Origin: Baekduia soli
GTDB lineage: Bacteria > Actinomycetota > Thermoleophilia > Solirubrobacterales > Solirubrobacteraceae
DNA length: 64,000 bases
Assembly (NCBI RefSeq): GCF_007970665.1
Contig: NZ_CP042430.1
Span: 1 to 64,000 of the forward strand
Direction: 5' to 3'
Shown: in pieces, positions 16,664 through 25,888 of the stretch
How the letters are laid out: each line of letters begins with the position of its first letter
Position numbering within the stretch: the first letter of the stretch is position 1
Notes under the pieces: generated by a model
What the model saw: only the letters and a program-made list of their open reading frames with translations
The model's database searches: none
Told to the model about the DNA's origin: nothing
Made by a program: the position numbers and the translations under genes

Positions 16664-19588
16664 CTACCGGACCGTTGCTGCCTCGGCGTCGAAGCCCGCA
16701 CGGTGGGCCTGCGCGGCCGCCTCCCCGCGGTTGGCGGCGCCGAGCTTGCTCAGGATGTTGGAGACGTGGACGCTGGCCGTCTTCTCGCTGATGAACAGGG
16801 TCTCGGCGATCTGGCGGTTCGTGCGCCCGTCGGCGATGAGGCCGAGCACCTCGCGCTCGCGGGGCGTCAGCTCCGGGAACGCGACGTCCTCCGCCCGCTG
16901 GCCGGGCAGCGTGACGCGGGTCCGGCGCGCCAGGCGCCCGGTGGCCGCGGCGAGCCGCGCGGCGCCGAGGGCGACGGCCCCCGCGTGGGCGGCGCGCAGC
17001 GTCTCCTCGAGCTCGCCGCGAGCGCCGCGGGCGCCGGCCAGCGCCTCGGCCAGCCGCCAGCGCGCGTAGCCGGCCTCATAGGGGTGGCCCAGCGCCTGCC
17101 ATCCCGCGACGGCCGACCGCCAGCGGGCCGGCGCCGGCGTGGGGTCCAGGCGCGAGCGCTCGGCGGCGGCGACCAGGAGCAGCTGGTCGGGCAGCGGCAG
17201 CGGCCTCTCGCCGATGCCCGCGCAGCGCGTCAGCCGCTCCAGCAGGCGGTCGGCCTCGGCGCGCGCGGCGTCCGGGTCCAGGACGCCGGCGGCCACGCCG
17301 TCGGCCTGCACGCGCACGGCCATCGCCAGCAGCGGCGCGGCGTCCAGACGCTCGCCGTCGACCAACGCGGCCTCCCCCGTCCGCACGGCCTCCAGCGCGC
17401 CGGGCAGGTCCTCGCGCCAGAGCGCGACGTCGGCCTGCTGGGTGCACACCGGGACGAGCACGAGCGCCTCGAGCTCGTCGATCGCGCGGATGCGCGCCAG
17501 GCGGTCGGCCGCGGCGTCCAGGTCGCCCCGCTGCAGCGCGACGGCCGCCCGGCCGCAGTGCAGGCAGACGGTGTCCTTGGTCACCGGCCCGGGGTCGTCG
17601 CCGAGCAGCTCCAGCGCCTCGTCGAGGCGGCCCAGCGCCCGCAGCGCCGCGGCGCCGTTCTCCTGCACGCCGCTGGAGCCATGGCGGTCCAGCCCGGCGC
17701 GCGCGTGCACGCCCAGGCCCTCGCGCGCGACGGCCACGGCGTCCTCGTAGCGGCCGAACCCGGACAGGATGTGGGTCGAGTTGGTGTAGAAGCGCTGCAG
17801 CACGCGCAGGTCGCCGGCCTCCGACGCGGACGGGCGCGCCCGGTCCAGCAGCGCCAGCGCGGTGTCGAGGTCCCCTGCGGAGGAGCGGCACACGGCCTGG
17901 GTGATGAGCGCGTCGGCCTCCTCGCTGCGCGCGGCCACGGCCCGGGCGATGGCGGCCGCCTCGACCGCCTCGCGCTCGGCGGGGCCGAACTGGTTCGTGA
18001 GCATGAGCACGCTGGCGTAGCGGCCCCGGACGCGCGCGGCGGCCAGGCTGGGCGTGTCGTCGAGCAGGGACAGCGCCTCCTCGTGCAGCGGCATCTGCGC
18101 GCTGAGGTTGACGTAGCACGACGTGGTGGCCAGCCGCGACAGGTACTCGGCGCGGCGCAGGCGAGAGGCGTGCTCGCCGAGCTCGGCCAGCGCGCGCTCG
18201 CGCAGGCGTGTGCTGATGTCCGCGTCGCCGAAGCCCAGCCAGCGGCACTCGGCGGCACGCTCGAGCAGGAACGGCAGGTCGACGCCGGTCAGCCCCTCGG
18301 GGTCGCTCACGAGCTCCCACAGCTCCAGCGCGGCGTCGTAGTTCAGGCCGGCCTCGGCCAGCGCGTGGACCTCCTCGGCGGCGCAGGCGGCGCGCAGCGC
18401 GGCGACCAGCGCGGCCTCGCGGTCCTGCGCGCGCAGCCGGTGGTGGGCGACCTCGGCGAGCTGGTGGGCACCCGGCGTGCCGGGCAGGAGCGGCCGGGCC
18501 TCGAGCAGGTCGGCGATGCGCGCATGCAGCCGCACGCGCTCGCCCGGCAGCAGCTCGGCCGCGGCGACCTCATGCAGCAGGCCGTGGCGGAAGCGGTAGG
18601 CGTCGCGCAGGGGATCGACCTCGAGGACGTGGCCGGCCAGGCAGGCGCGCAGCGCATCGTCCAGCGTGTCGTCGTCGAGCGCGCAGGCGCCGGCCAGGAG
18701 GTCGTGGTCGGCGTCGCGGCCGCAGGCCGCCGCGACGCGGACGACCCGCTGGGCGGGGTCGGGCAGGCGGTCCAGGCGCGCCACGAGGGTGTCGCGCAGG
18801 GTCGCGGGGACCACGCCCTCGCGCACGGAGACCGACAGCAGCTCGCCGGAGAAGAACGGGTTGCCCTCCGAGCGGACGTGGATGGCGTCCAGCGTGTCGC
18901 CGTCCACCGGTCCGCCGGCCAGCCCCGCGAGCTGGCCTGCGGTCTCCTCGCGCGTCAGGGGCGCGAGGACCCGCGTCGACACGCGTGCCTCGCGGCCCAG
19001 CTCGGCCAGGAAGCGGCGCACGGGATGGTCGCGCTGCAGCTCGTCGGTGCGATGGGTCAGCACGAGCAGCACGGCCGTCTCCCGCAGCCCGCCGGCCAGG
19101 AAGCGCACGAGCGCCTCCGTGGAGCCGTCGGCCCAGTGGACGTCCTCGAGCACGAGCACGAGCGGCGCCTCGCGCCCGAGCTGCTCGAGCAGCCGCAGCA
19201 CCGCGCCGAACAGGGCGGTCTGGCCGCCCTGGTGGGGCTCGTCGTCGGGGGCCGCCTCGGGCACGACGGTGGCCAGGGCGCGGCGCAGCGCCACGCCGAG
19301 CTCCTCGAAGGCCTCGGCCGGCACGGCCCGCAGCGCGTCCATGATCGCCCCGTAGGGCAGCGTGGCGTCGCCGACGTCGATGCACGACCCGGTGAGCACG
19401 CGGGCACCCTGCACGTGGGCCCAGCCTGCGAGCTCCTGCACGAGGCGCGTCTTGCCGATGCCGGCGTCGCCGGCCACCACGACGGTCACGACCTCGCCGC
19501 CGCGGGCCTGCTCGAACGCGGCCCGCAGGGCGGCGAGGTCCTCGCCGCGGCCGACGAGCGACGGGCTGGACGTCGTTGGCGCGTTCAC
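16664..19588 (-). CDS. Large LuxR-family ATP-binding regulator (AAA-TPR-HTH)
   Basis: About 974 aa with three regions. An N-terminal AAA/STAND ATPase: Walker A VVAGDAGIGKTRLVQE and Walker B LVLVLEDVHWADGSTE. A long central helical TPR-like sensor region (roughly residues 350-850). A C-terminal LuxR helix-turn-helix: LTPREREVLGLIADGRTNRQ followed by ISEKTASVHVSNILSKLGA. Such LAL-type regulators integrate a ligand and ATP to activate transcription. The ligand and target are unknown. GTG 19588 fits the conserved start; an ATG at 19642 would overlap the neighbouring gene. Confidence 0.88.
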   Translation of the reverse strand: MNAPTTSSPSLVGRGEDLAALRAAFEQARGGEVVTVVVAGDAGIGKTRLVQELAGWAHVQGARVLTGSCIDVGDATLPYGAIMDALRAVPAEAFEELGVALRRALATVVPEAAPDDEPHQGGQTALFGAVLRLLEQLGREAPLVLVLEDVHWADGSTEALVRFLAGGLRETAVLLVLTHRTDELQRDHPVRRFLAELGREARVSTRVLAPLTREETAGQLAGLAGGPVDGDTLDAIHVRSEGNPFFSGELLSVSVREGVVPATLRDTLVARLDRLPDPAQRVVRVAAACGRDADHDLLAGACALDDDTLDDALRACLAGHVLEVDPLRDAYRFRHGLLHEVAAAELLPGERVRLHARIADLLEARPLLPGTPGAHQLAEVAHHRLRAQDREAALVAALRAACAAEEVHALAEAGLNYDAALELWELVSDPEGLTGVDLPFLLERAAECRWLGFGDADISTRLRERALAELGEHASRLRRAEYLSRLATTSCYVNLSAQMPLHEEALSLLDDTPSLAAARVRGRYASVLMLTNQFGPAEREAVEAAAIARAVAARSEEADALITQAVCRSSAGDLDTALALLDRARPSASEAGDLRVLQRFYTNSTHILSGFGRYEDAVAVAREGLGVHARAGLDRHGSSGVQENGAAALRALGRLDEALELLGDDPGPVTKDTVCLHCGRAAVALQRGDLDAAADRLARIRAIDELEALVLVPVCTQQADVALWREDLPGALEAVRTGEAALVDGERLDAAPLLAMAVRVQADGVAAGVLDPDAARAEADRLLERLTRCAGIGERPLPLPDQLLLVAAAERSRLDPTPAPARWRSAVAGWQALGHPYEAGYARWRLAEALAGARGARGELEETLRAAHAGAVALGAARLAAATGRLARRTRVTLPGQRAEDVAFPELTPREREVLGLIADGRTNRQIAETLFISEKTASVHVSNILSKLGAANRGEAAAQAHRAGFDAEAATVR

Positions 19589-19638
19589 GCCGCCGAGTAT
19601 CCACCCGCGCCCGGGCCGCGGGGAAGGACCCATCCCGG

Positions 19639-19935
19639 TCACGGGCGCAGCGCGTGCCGGCGGGTCACGACCCGCCCGCCGCCGAAGCCGCCGGCAGCGC
19701 CGGCCAGCAGCGTGCCGCCGGCGATGAGCAGGACGGTGGCCGTGCCCGCGCCGGCGTCGCCCGCGGAGGAGGTGCCGGCGCCGCCACGCAGCGGCGCGGG
19801 GTCGGCGGCCCGGGTCGCCGGCGCACGCTGGGCGCCGCTGTCGAACTGCTCGTCGGTGCGCGCCTGCGCGGCGGCGGGCGCCGCGGCCAGTGCCGCGGCG
19901 GCCAGCGCGGCGGCGGTGGTGGTGCGGATGGACAT
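19639..19935 (-). CDS. Small secreted or membrane-anchored protein
   Basis: 98 aa. Signal peptide (MSIRTTTAAALAAAALAAAP, AQA cleavage), a Thr/Asp/Gln-rich low-complexity middle (DEQFDSGAQRAPATRAADPA), then a C-terminal hydrophobic segment TATVLLIAGGTLLAGAAGGF and an Arg-rich tail. This layout suggests a protein held at the outer face of the membrane by its C-terminus. No sortase motif and no recognised domain. Confidence 0.6.
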   Translation of the reverse strand: MSIRTTTAAALAAAALAAAPAAAQARTDEQFDSGAQRAPATRAADPAPLRGGAGTSSAGDAGAGTATVLLIAGGTLLAGAAGGFGGGRVVTRRHALRP

Positions 19936-20007
19936 GGGGACCTCGTGTGGGTGGTGGATGGAGGTGGTCCCCAGCGTGGCCCTAAGGCCCCGTCCCGCGC
20001 ATGGGCA

Positions 20008-20230
20008 ATGTTCCCGATCTTTGCCGGGCCGGCCCGGGTCCTCGAAGGCGTCATGGTCGGCTCGCTCGTCACCGGCGGCCCGCGCGTCCGGTGGGCGACG
20101 TTCGAGCAGCGCGCCGGCGACGCCCAGCGCATCTTCGTGCGCGCGTTCAAGAACGGCCAGTGGGTCACGCACCTCCTGCGCCCGTCGGAGATCCCGGCGC
20201 CCTGCGTTGTCCGTCTCGCCGTCCCCCGGG
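20008..20230 (+). CDS. Possible gene remnant with beta-repeat character
   Basis: An ATG at 20008 opens a frame reading RVRWATFEQRAGDAQRIFVR and FKNGQWVTHLL. This looks like one blade of a secreted beta-repeat protein, quite unlike the Arg/Pro-rich shadows around it. The frame has no stop before it runs opposite the NAD synthase gene, so it is either a broken 5' fragment or chance. It is divergent from the small secreted protein. Confidence 0.25.
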
Positions 20231-20267
20231 CCCGCCCCGATGGGACAAGCACGACGGCGGACGGGAC

Positions 20268-22307
20268 TCATTCCCAGGCGCCGGCGTCCCAGCGCTCGAG
20301 GTCGGCCAGCCAGGCGGTGGCCGAGCCGTCGGACGGCGCGCGCCAGTCGCCGCGCGGCGACAGCGACCCGCCGGCCGACACCTTCGGCCCGTTGGGCAGC
20401 GCCGAGCGCTTGAACTGGGCGAAGGCGAAGAAGCGCCGGCAGAAGTGCTCGAGCCAACGGCGGATCTCGGGCAGGTCGTAGGCGACGTGGTCGGCGTCGG
20501 GGAAGCCGGGCGGCCAGGCGCCGGCCGTCGTCTCGCGCCAGGCGTGCCAGGCCAGGAAGCCGATCTTCGAGGGCCGGAAGCCGTAGCGCAGGACGTGGAA
20601 CAGCGCGAAGTCCTGCAGCGCGTAGGGCCCGACGGTCGACTCGGTGGACTGCAGCTCGGCGCCCGGCACCAGCTCGGGGCTGATCTCGGTCTCGAGGATC
20701 GCGCCGAGGGTGGCGCCGACCTCGTCGTCGAACTGGCCGCTGGCGATGACCCAGCGGATCAGGTGCTGGATCAACGTCTTGGGGACCCCGCCGTTGACGT
20801 TGTAGTGGCTCATCTGGTCGCCGACCCCGTAGGTGGCCCAGCCCAGCGCGAGCTCGGACAGGTCGCCGGTCCCGAGCACGATCCCGCCGCGCTGGTTGGC
20901 GATGCGGAACAGGTAGTCGGTGCGCAGGCCGGCCTGGACGTTCTCGAACGTCACGTCGTAGACGGGCTCGCCGGTGGCGAACGGATGGCCGAGCTCGCCG
21001 AGCATGAGCCGCGCGGTCGGGGTGATGTCCAGCTCGGCCTTGGTGACGCCGAGCGCGTCCATCAGGTGGTGGGCATTGGCCTTCGTGTGGTCGCTCGTGG
21101 CGAAGCCCGGGAGGGTGAAGGCCAGGATGTCGGTCCGCGGCCGGCCGACGCGGTCCATGACCTGGGCGGCGACGATGAGCGCGTGGGTCGAGTCCAGCCC
21201 GCCCGAGACGCCGATGACGACCTTGGGGTCGCCGATCGCCGCCAGGCGCTGCTCGAGCCCGACGACCTGGATGTTGTAGGCCTCGTAGCAGTCCTGCTCC
21301 AGGCGGGCGGGGTCGGCGGGCACGAACGGGAAGCGCTCGACGCGCCGGCGCAGGCCCAGGTCGCGGTCGGGCGGGTCCAGGGTGAACGGGACGGTGCGGA
21401 ACGCCCCGGCGCGGGCGGCGTGCGTGCGCCGGTTGTCGTCGAAGGTCCCCATCCGCCGGCGCTCCTGGGCCAGCAGGTCGAGGTCGACGTCGGCCACCGA
21501 GCGGCGGTCGCCGGCCGGGAAGCGGTCGGTCTCGGCCAGCAGGACGCCGTCCTCGTAGACGAACGTCTGCCCGTCCCAGGAGAGGTCGGTCGTGGACTCG
21601 CCCTCGCCCGCGGCGGCGTAGACGTAGGCCGCCAGGCAGCGCGAGGACTGCGACCGGCACATGAGCTTGCGGTCCTCGGCGCGGCCGATCGTGATCGGGC
21701 TGCCCGACAGGTTGAGCAGCACGGTCGCGCCCGCCAGCGCGGCCTCCGAGCTCGGCGGCACGGGCACCCACACGTCCTCGCAGATCTCGGCGTGCAGCAC
21801 GAGGCCGGGCACGTCCTGGGCGGCGAAGAGGAGGTCGGGCCCGAATGGGACGTCGGCGCCGCCGACGCGGATCTCGCCCCGCTGGTCGTCGCCCGGGGCG
21901 ATCTGCCGGCGCTCGTAGAACTCGCGGTAGGTCGGCAGGTAGGACTTCGGGACCACGCCGAGCACGCCGCCCCGGTGGACCATCACCGCGCAGTTGTAGA
22001 TCCGGTGGCGGTGGCGCAGCGGCGCGCCGACGGCCAGCACGGGCAGCAGCCCGGCCGAGCCCTCCACGACGGCGGCCAGCGCGGCCTCGACGCCGTCGAG
22101 CAGCGCGTCCTGGAGCAGCAGGTCCTCGATGGAGTAGCCCGACAGGCACAGCTCGGGGAACACGGCGACCGCGACACCCTCCTGCGCGCAGGCACGGGCC
22201 TGGCGCAGCACGGCCTCCGCGTTGGCGGCGGGGTCGGCGATCGCGATCGGCCCGGTGCACGCGGCGACCCTCGCGAGGCCGTGGTGGTAGACGCAGCGGA
22301 AGTCCAT
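20268..22307 (-). CDS. nadE: Glutamine-dependent NAD+ synthase
   Basis: Last step of NAD synthesis: amidates deamido-NAD using ammonia released from glutamine. 679 aa, two domains. The N-terminal nitrilase-type amidase has all three catalytic residues: Glu in VFPELCLSGYS, Lys in VPKSYLPTYREFYE and Cys in HAEICEDVWVP. The C-terminal synthetase has the PP-loop VIGVSGGLDSTHALIVAAQV, followed by GTGDLSELALGWATYGVGDQ. The length and the C-terminal FAQFKRSALPNGPKVS match the tuberculosis-type enzyme. The start is the ATG at 22307. Confidence 0.96.
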   Translation of the reverse strand: MDFRCVYHHGLARVAACTGPIAIADPAANAEAVLRQARACAQEGVAVAVFPELCLSGYSIEDLLLQDALLDGVEAALAAVVEGSAGLLPVLAVGAPLRHRHRIYNCAVMVHRGGVLGVVPKSYLPTYREFYERRQIAPGDDQRGEIRVGGADVPFGPDLLFAAQDVPGLVLHAEICEDVWVPVPPSSEAALAGATVLLNLSGSPITIGRAEDRKLMCRSQSSRCLAAYVYAAAGEGESTTDLSWDGQTFVYEDGVLLAETDRFPAGDRRSVADVDLDLLAQERRRMGTFDDNRRTHAARAGAFRTVPFTLDPPDRDLGLRRRVERFPFVPADPARLEQDCYEAYNIQVVGLEQRLAAIGDPKVVIGVSGGLDSTHALIVAAQVMDRVGRPRTDILAFTLPGFATSDHTKANAHHLMDALGVTKAELDITPTARLMLGELGHPFATGEPVYDVTFENVQAGLRTDYLFRIANQRGGIVLGTGDLSELALGWATYGVGDQMSHYNVNGGVPKTLIQHLIRWVIASGQFDDEVGATLGAILETEISPELVPGAELQSTESTVGPYALQDFALFHVLRYGFRPSKIGFLAWHAWRETTAGAWPPGFPDADHVAYDLPEIRRWLEHFCRRFFAFAQFKRSALPNGPKVSAGGSLSPRGDWRAPSDGSATAWLADLERWDAGAWE

Positions 22308-22598
22308 GTTCCACCTCTTCCTAGCACGACGGCGCCCGGCGGCCCAGGCCCGGGCGCGGTCCTGCCGGGCCGGTTGGCGCCGACGTCGTGCGGGATCGGC
22401 GCGGCGAGGACGCACTGGGCGGGCCCGGCGCCCGCGGTCGGCTGGGTGTGGTCATGACCCACCGGAGGGCCGACGGGCGGGCGCGGGGCCGAGTGTGTCC
22501 AGCTCTCCGCGCTCCTGGTGACCTTCACCGGGATATCGCACGTCAACCCGACCACGACCGTCACGGAACTCCCCGGGCGCCCGTCCCGCCGGCACGCC
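22308..22598. other. Intergenic region upstream of nadE
   Basis: About 290 bases between two leftward genes. It should hold the nadE promoter. The only structure I see is the 55-base repeat at 22515-22569, listed separately. Confidence 0.5.
22515..22569 (+). repeat. 55-base intergenic repeat, copy A
   Basis: Pairs with 43025-43079. Both begin CTGGT, contain ACCTT and ACCGG, a GATAT core, GCACGTCAA, and end with the identical 20 bases GACCACGACCGTCACGGAAC. About 80% of positions match overall. Here the two arms flanking the GATAT core are not complementary, unlike copy B. On the minus strand the same bases read open as VTVVVGLTCDIPVKVTR, beginning at a GTG. Confidence 0.7.
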
Positions 22599-24002
22599 TC
22601 AGGCCGGCGACGCCAGCCGCGCGATCGTCCCGAGGTCCTGCAGCCCGGCGAGGTCGGCGAGCACCGCGTCGAGCTCGTCGACCTGCGCCGCGGGCAGCAC
22701 GCCGCCGGCGCAGTCGCGGAACTTCAGCGACAGCTCGGCGGCGTCCAGCGGGCGCTGGGGGCTGCCGCGGTTCTCCAGGACGGCGAGCTCGTGCTCGCCC
22801 GACGCGGTCGTGATCGTCACGACCGCAGGGAAATGGTGGGGGAAGATCGCATCGCACCGGTCGTCGCGCACGCAGCGCACGCGCCCGGCGAGCGCGCGCA
22901 GCGCCGGGTCGGCGGCGCGCTCGTCGGTGAAGTCGCCCAGGCTGAGCCCGAGGCCGCCGCCGCCGAGCAGCGCCAGCGCGAACGTGAACGGAGCGCTGAA
23001 CTTCGCCGCGTAGCCCGTCGGCGGGGCGGCCTTGACCTCGGGCGGCTCGGCGACCGTGCGCAGCACGGGCCCGGCGAGGCCGACCTGCACGCCGAGCACG
23101 TCGCCGGGCGCGATGCCCGCCTCGCGCGCCATGAGCGCGGCGTCGATGACGGCGTGGGTGAAGTGGTTGCTGGGGTAGGGCTTGACGTGCAGCGTGTCGA
23201 TCTCCCAGCGCTCTCGGAGCCCGTCGGTGACCGCGTCGACGTCGGCCGCCTCGCGACAGTAGGCGTGCAGGAACCCGAAGCGGCCCTCGAAGGCCGTCGG
23301 CGCGCCCGTCAGCCCGGCGGCCGCGAGCTCGGCCGCCGCGACGCCGGCGTGCGCGGCCCAGCCGCAGTGCACGCGCTTGACCATGCCGCCCGTGCGATTG
23401 GCCTCCAGGATGCCCGCGCCCATGCTCGTCGCGATCGACATCGCGTGGGCGACCTGCTCCGCGTCCAGCCCCGTGACCAGCGCTGCGGCCGCCGCCGCCC
23501 CGACGGCCCCGCAGATCGCGGTCGCGTGCAGGCCGTGCTCGAAGAAGATGGAGTTCTTCAGCGCGGCGTCGTAGCCCGCCATGCCCAGGCGGCAGCAGAC
23601 CTCGTCGCCGACGGCCACGGCGGCCAGCAGCAGCGCACCTTCCGCGCCGGCGGCCTCGCCGGCGGCCAGCGCCGCGGGCACGACCGAGGCGCTGGGATGC
23701 AGCACGGACGGCAGGTGCGTGTCGTCGAAGTCGATCGCGTGGGCCAGCGTCCCGGTGACCAGCGCCGCGTGCGGGGCCGGCGCGCGCAGCGCGCGCCCGA
23801 CGGCACCCGCCGCGCCCGGCCCGCCCCAGCCGCCGACGACGCGCGTGACGGGGTCGTCGCCCCACTCGGCCCCGGCGGCGATGCAGATCCCGACGATGTC
23901 GCGGATGTGCCCGGTCATGCGCGCGGCACGCGTGTCGTCCAGGCCGTCACGGCGCACGGCGTCGGCGAACGCCGCGAGCTGCTCGGCGACCGGGGCGCTC
24001 AC
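22599..24002 (-). CDS. MmgE/PrpD family protein
   Basis: Family of 2-methylcitrate dehydratase, cis-aconitate decarboxylase and related lyases or isomerases. 467 aa. Typical segments: AHAIDFDDTHLPSVLHPSAS (DDxH-type motif), VAVGDEVCCRLGMAGY, FEHGLHATAICGAVGAAAAA, EANRTGGMVKRVHCGWAAHA, FLHAYCR and VKPYPSNHFTHAVIDAALMA. The GTG at 24002 overlaps the stop of the cyclase gene upstream, so it is the last gene of a leftward cyclase-lyase operon. The exact substrate, probably a hydroxy- or unsaturated polycarboxylic acid, is not known. Confidence 0.9.
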   Translation of the reverse strand: MSAPVAEQLAAFADAVRRDGLDDTRAARMTGHIRDIVGICIAAGAEWGDDPVTRVVGGWGGPGAAGAVGRALRAPAPHAALVTGTLAHAIDFDDTHLPSVLHPSASVVPAALAAGEAAGAEGALLLAAVAVGDEVCCRLGMAGYDAALKNSIFFEHGLHATAICGAVGAAAAAALVTGLDAEQVAHAMSIATSMGAGILEANRTGGMVKRVHCGWAAHAGVAAAELAAAGLTGAPTAFEGRFGFLHAYCREAADVDAVTDGLRERWEIDTLHVKPYPSNHFTHAVIDAALMAREAGIAPGDVLGVQVGLAGPVLRTVAEPPEVKAAPPTGYAAKFSAPFTFALALLGGGGLGLSLGDFTDERAADPALRALAGRVRCVRDDRCDAIFPHHFPAVVTITTASGEHELAVLENRGSPQRPLDAAELSLKFRDCAGGVLPAAQVDELDAVLADLAGLQDLGTIARLASPA

Positions 24003-24835
24003 GCCCCCACCAGGGCCAGCGGGTTGACCGGCGAGCCCGTGCCGCCGACGATCGGCAGCGGCGCGAGCACGAACGTGAACGCGGTGACGCCGTCGGCGGC
24101 GAGCCCCTCGAGGTCGAGCATCTCGACGATCGGCACGCCGGCCTCGACGAGCAGGACGCGGTGGGCGGGCAGCAGCGCGTGGCCGGCGCCCTCGGCGATG
24201 TGTTCGAACGCCGTGGTGTCGGAGCCGACGAGCCCGGCGCCCCGGGCCACGAGCCAGCGGGCGGCGTCCGCGGTCGGCCCGGGCACGCCGGTCTCGGCGC
24301 CGACGAACGCGGCCGCGTCGCCCCAGAGCTGGGCCCACCCCGTGCGGACGAGCACCGCGTCGCCCGGCGCGATCGCCACCCCAGCGGCCGCGGCGGCCGC
24401 CTCCAGCTCGGCCGGGGTGATCGGATGCGCGGCCGGCAGCCGGCCGACGTCGTGGACGCGGGCGGCGACGTCGAGCAGCACCCCGCGCGTGACCACCGGG
24501 CCGAGCGTGTCGATCCCGCAGGCCGAGAAGCGCCCGCCCCGCTGCGCCTCGTAGGCGTCGACGCCGCCGTGCAGGCGCCCCTCGTGCGAGACGTGCGCGA
24601 GCGCGTCGACGTGCGTGCCGACGTGACCGCCGGTGACGATGAGCTCGCTGGCCGCCGAGCCGCCGTCGGCGCGCACCATGTCGCCGTGGCGGCGCGTCAG
24701 CGCCAGGCGGAAGCCGGGGTGGTTGGGCGAGTGGGGCACGGCGGCGTGCAGCGGCTGGGCCAGCGCGTAGGTCCGCACGCCGGCCTCCAGCGCGCGCAGC
24801 AGCGCGTCGGGCACGGGCTCGGGGTCGGGGCTCAT
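23999..24835 (-). CDS. Cyclase family protein (kynurenine formamidase-like)
   Basis: 278 aa. The metal motif GGHVGTHVDALAHVSHEG (HxGTHxDxxxH) is the hallmark of this metal-dependent hydrolase family, which opens cyclic or N-formyl amides. Other members are KynB and isatin hydrolase. The C-terminal part has VGSDTTAFEH and HRVLLVEAGVPIVEMLDLEG. It overlaps both neighbours by 4 bases (CoA lyase upstream, PrpD downstream), a tight operon. In this context a ring-opening amide or lactone hydrolysis is plausible; the substrate is inferred only. Confidence 0.88.
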   Translation of the reverse strand: MSPDPEPVPDALLRALEAGVRTYALAQPLHAAVPHSPNHPGFRLALTRRHGDMVRADGGSAASELIVTGGHVGTHVDALAHVSHEGRLHGGVDAYEAQRGGRFSACGIDTLGPVVTRGVLLDVAARVHDVGRLPAAHPITPAELEAAAAAAGVAIAPGDAVLVRTGWAQLWGDAAAFVGAETGVPGPTADAARWLVARGAGLVGSDTTAFEHIAEGAGHALLPAHRVLLVEAGVPIVEMLDLEGLAADGVTAFTFVLAPLPIVGGTGSPVNPLALVGA

Positions 24836-25678
24836 CGGGCCTCCTCGGTCTCGGGGGTCGGGTCGTCCCAGGCCAGGGTCCGCCGCGCGAGCTCGACGAC
24901 CGCGCGGTCGACGTAGCGGCCGTCGGCCAGCAGCGTGTTGCCGTCGCCCCGCACGAGGGCGTCGACGAGCGCGCGGGCGTCGGCGAGCTCGTCGGCGGTC
25001 GGCGTGAACGCCGCGTTGATGACCGGCACCTGGCGCGGGTGCACCGCCGAGCGCCCGAAGAACCCGGCGTCGCGGCCGGCGCGGGTGCTGCGGGCCAGGC
25101 CGTCGAGGTCACGCACGTCGGTGAAGACGCTCTGCACGGGCGCCGGCAGGCCGGCGGCCCGGGCGCTGAGGACGCAGCGGCCGCGGGCGTGGGCCAGGCC
25201 GGCGTCGGCGGCGCCGGCGGCCACGCCGAGGTCGGCGCGCAGGTCGGCCTCGCCCAGGGCGATGGCCGCCACCGACGGGTGGGCGCGGGCGATCTCCGGC
25301 GCGCGCTCGACGCCCAGCGCGGACTCCAGCAGACAGCTCAGCCGCCGGCCCCCGCCGGCCCGGAGCAGGACGGCCGCCTCGCGTACGACCTCGGGCCCGT
25401 CGACCTTGGGCAGGCGGATCGTCGTCGCGGGCGCGCCGGCCAGCGCGGCGAGGTCGGCCCGGCCGGCCGGCGTGCCGACGGCGTTGACGCGGACGTGCAG
25501 CCGGCCACCGGGGTGCTCGCCCAGGAGCGCGACGACGTAGGCCCGGGCGCGGTCCTTGCGGTCGGCCGGCACCGCGTCCTCGAGGTCGGCCACGACGACG
25601 TCGGCCTCGCCGGCCAGCGCCTTCTCGACCAGGTCGGCGCGGTCGCCCGGCGCGTAGAGGTGCGACCGGGGCGCGCAC
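24832..25678 (-). CDS. HpcH/HpaI aldolase, citrate lyase beta/CoA-ester lyase-like
   Basis: TIM-barrel lyase of the CitE/malyl-CoA lyase type. Motifs: RSHLYAPGDRADLVEKALAG, DVVVADLEDAVPADRKDRAR (metal-binding Glu/Asp region), TTIRLPKVDGPEVV, SCLLESALGVERAPEIAR, ALGEADLRADLGV and GRSAVHPRQVPVINAAFTPT. It would cleave a hydroxyacyl-CoA or similar acid into two smaller units. There is no start codon in the main frame near the expected N-terminus. The GTG at 25678 gives the expected opening only after a small frame shift at codons 4-5, so the 5' end is uncertain. First gene of the leftward operon. Confidence 0.82.
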
Positions 25679-25868
25679 GCCGGCGACCGGGGCTCGGAGG
25701 GTGTTCCTTCAGGCGAAACGACAGGATCCCGTCGGGTGCTCCGCCACCGCGGCGGTGGTGGTCGCGGCGACGCTAGCACAGCGTCGGCGCGCTCCTCGGG
25801 GCTCCGCACGAGACCTCGAGTCCGGAGGTGGCGATCCGATAGGTTCGGGATGGATGCCGGCTCAGACC

Positions 25869-25885
25869 GTTCCTCTGAACGGAAC
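25869..25885. promoter_or_regulatory. Palindrome before hyuB (candidate operator)
   Basis: GTTCC and GGAAC are exact inverted repeats 7 bases apart. They lie just before the GTG of the first hyuB gene, in the region shared with the divergent CoA lyase operon. IclR-family boxes are often TTCC/GGAA palindromes, and an IclR gene lies 6 kb away, so a link is conceivable. It also overlaps the position of the ribosome binding site. Confidence 0.35.
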
Positions 25886-25888
25886 ATC

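Noticed and set aside
16295-20413. A 1372-residue rightward frame
   Set aside because: It lies opposite the LuxR regulator and M15 genes, is rich in Arg, Ala and Gln with no domain, and reflects the base composition.
25736-25888. Longer N-terminus for the first HyuB
   Set aside because: Sequence before the GTG at 25889 is Arg/Ser-rich and unlike the family, while the residues just after it match the normal start.
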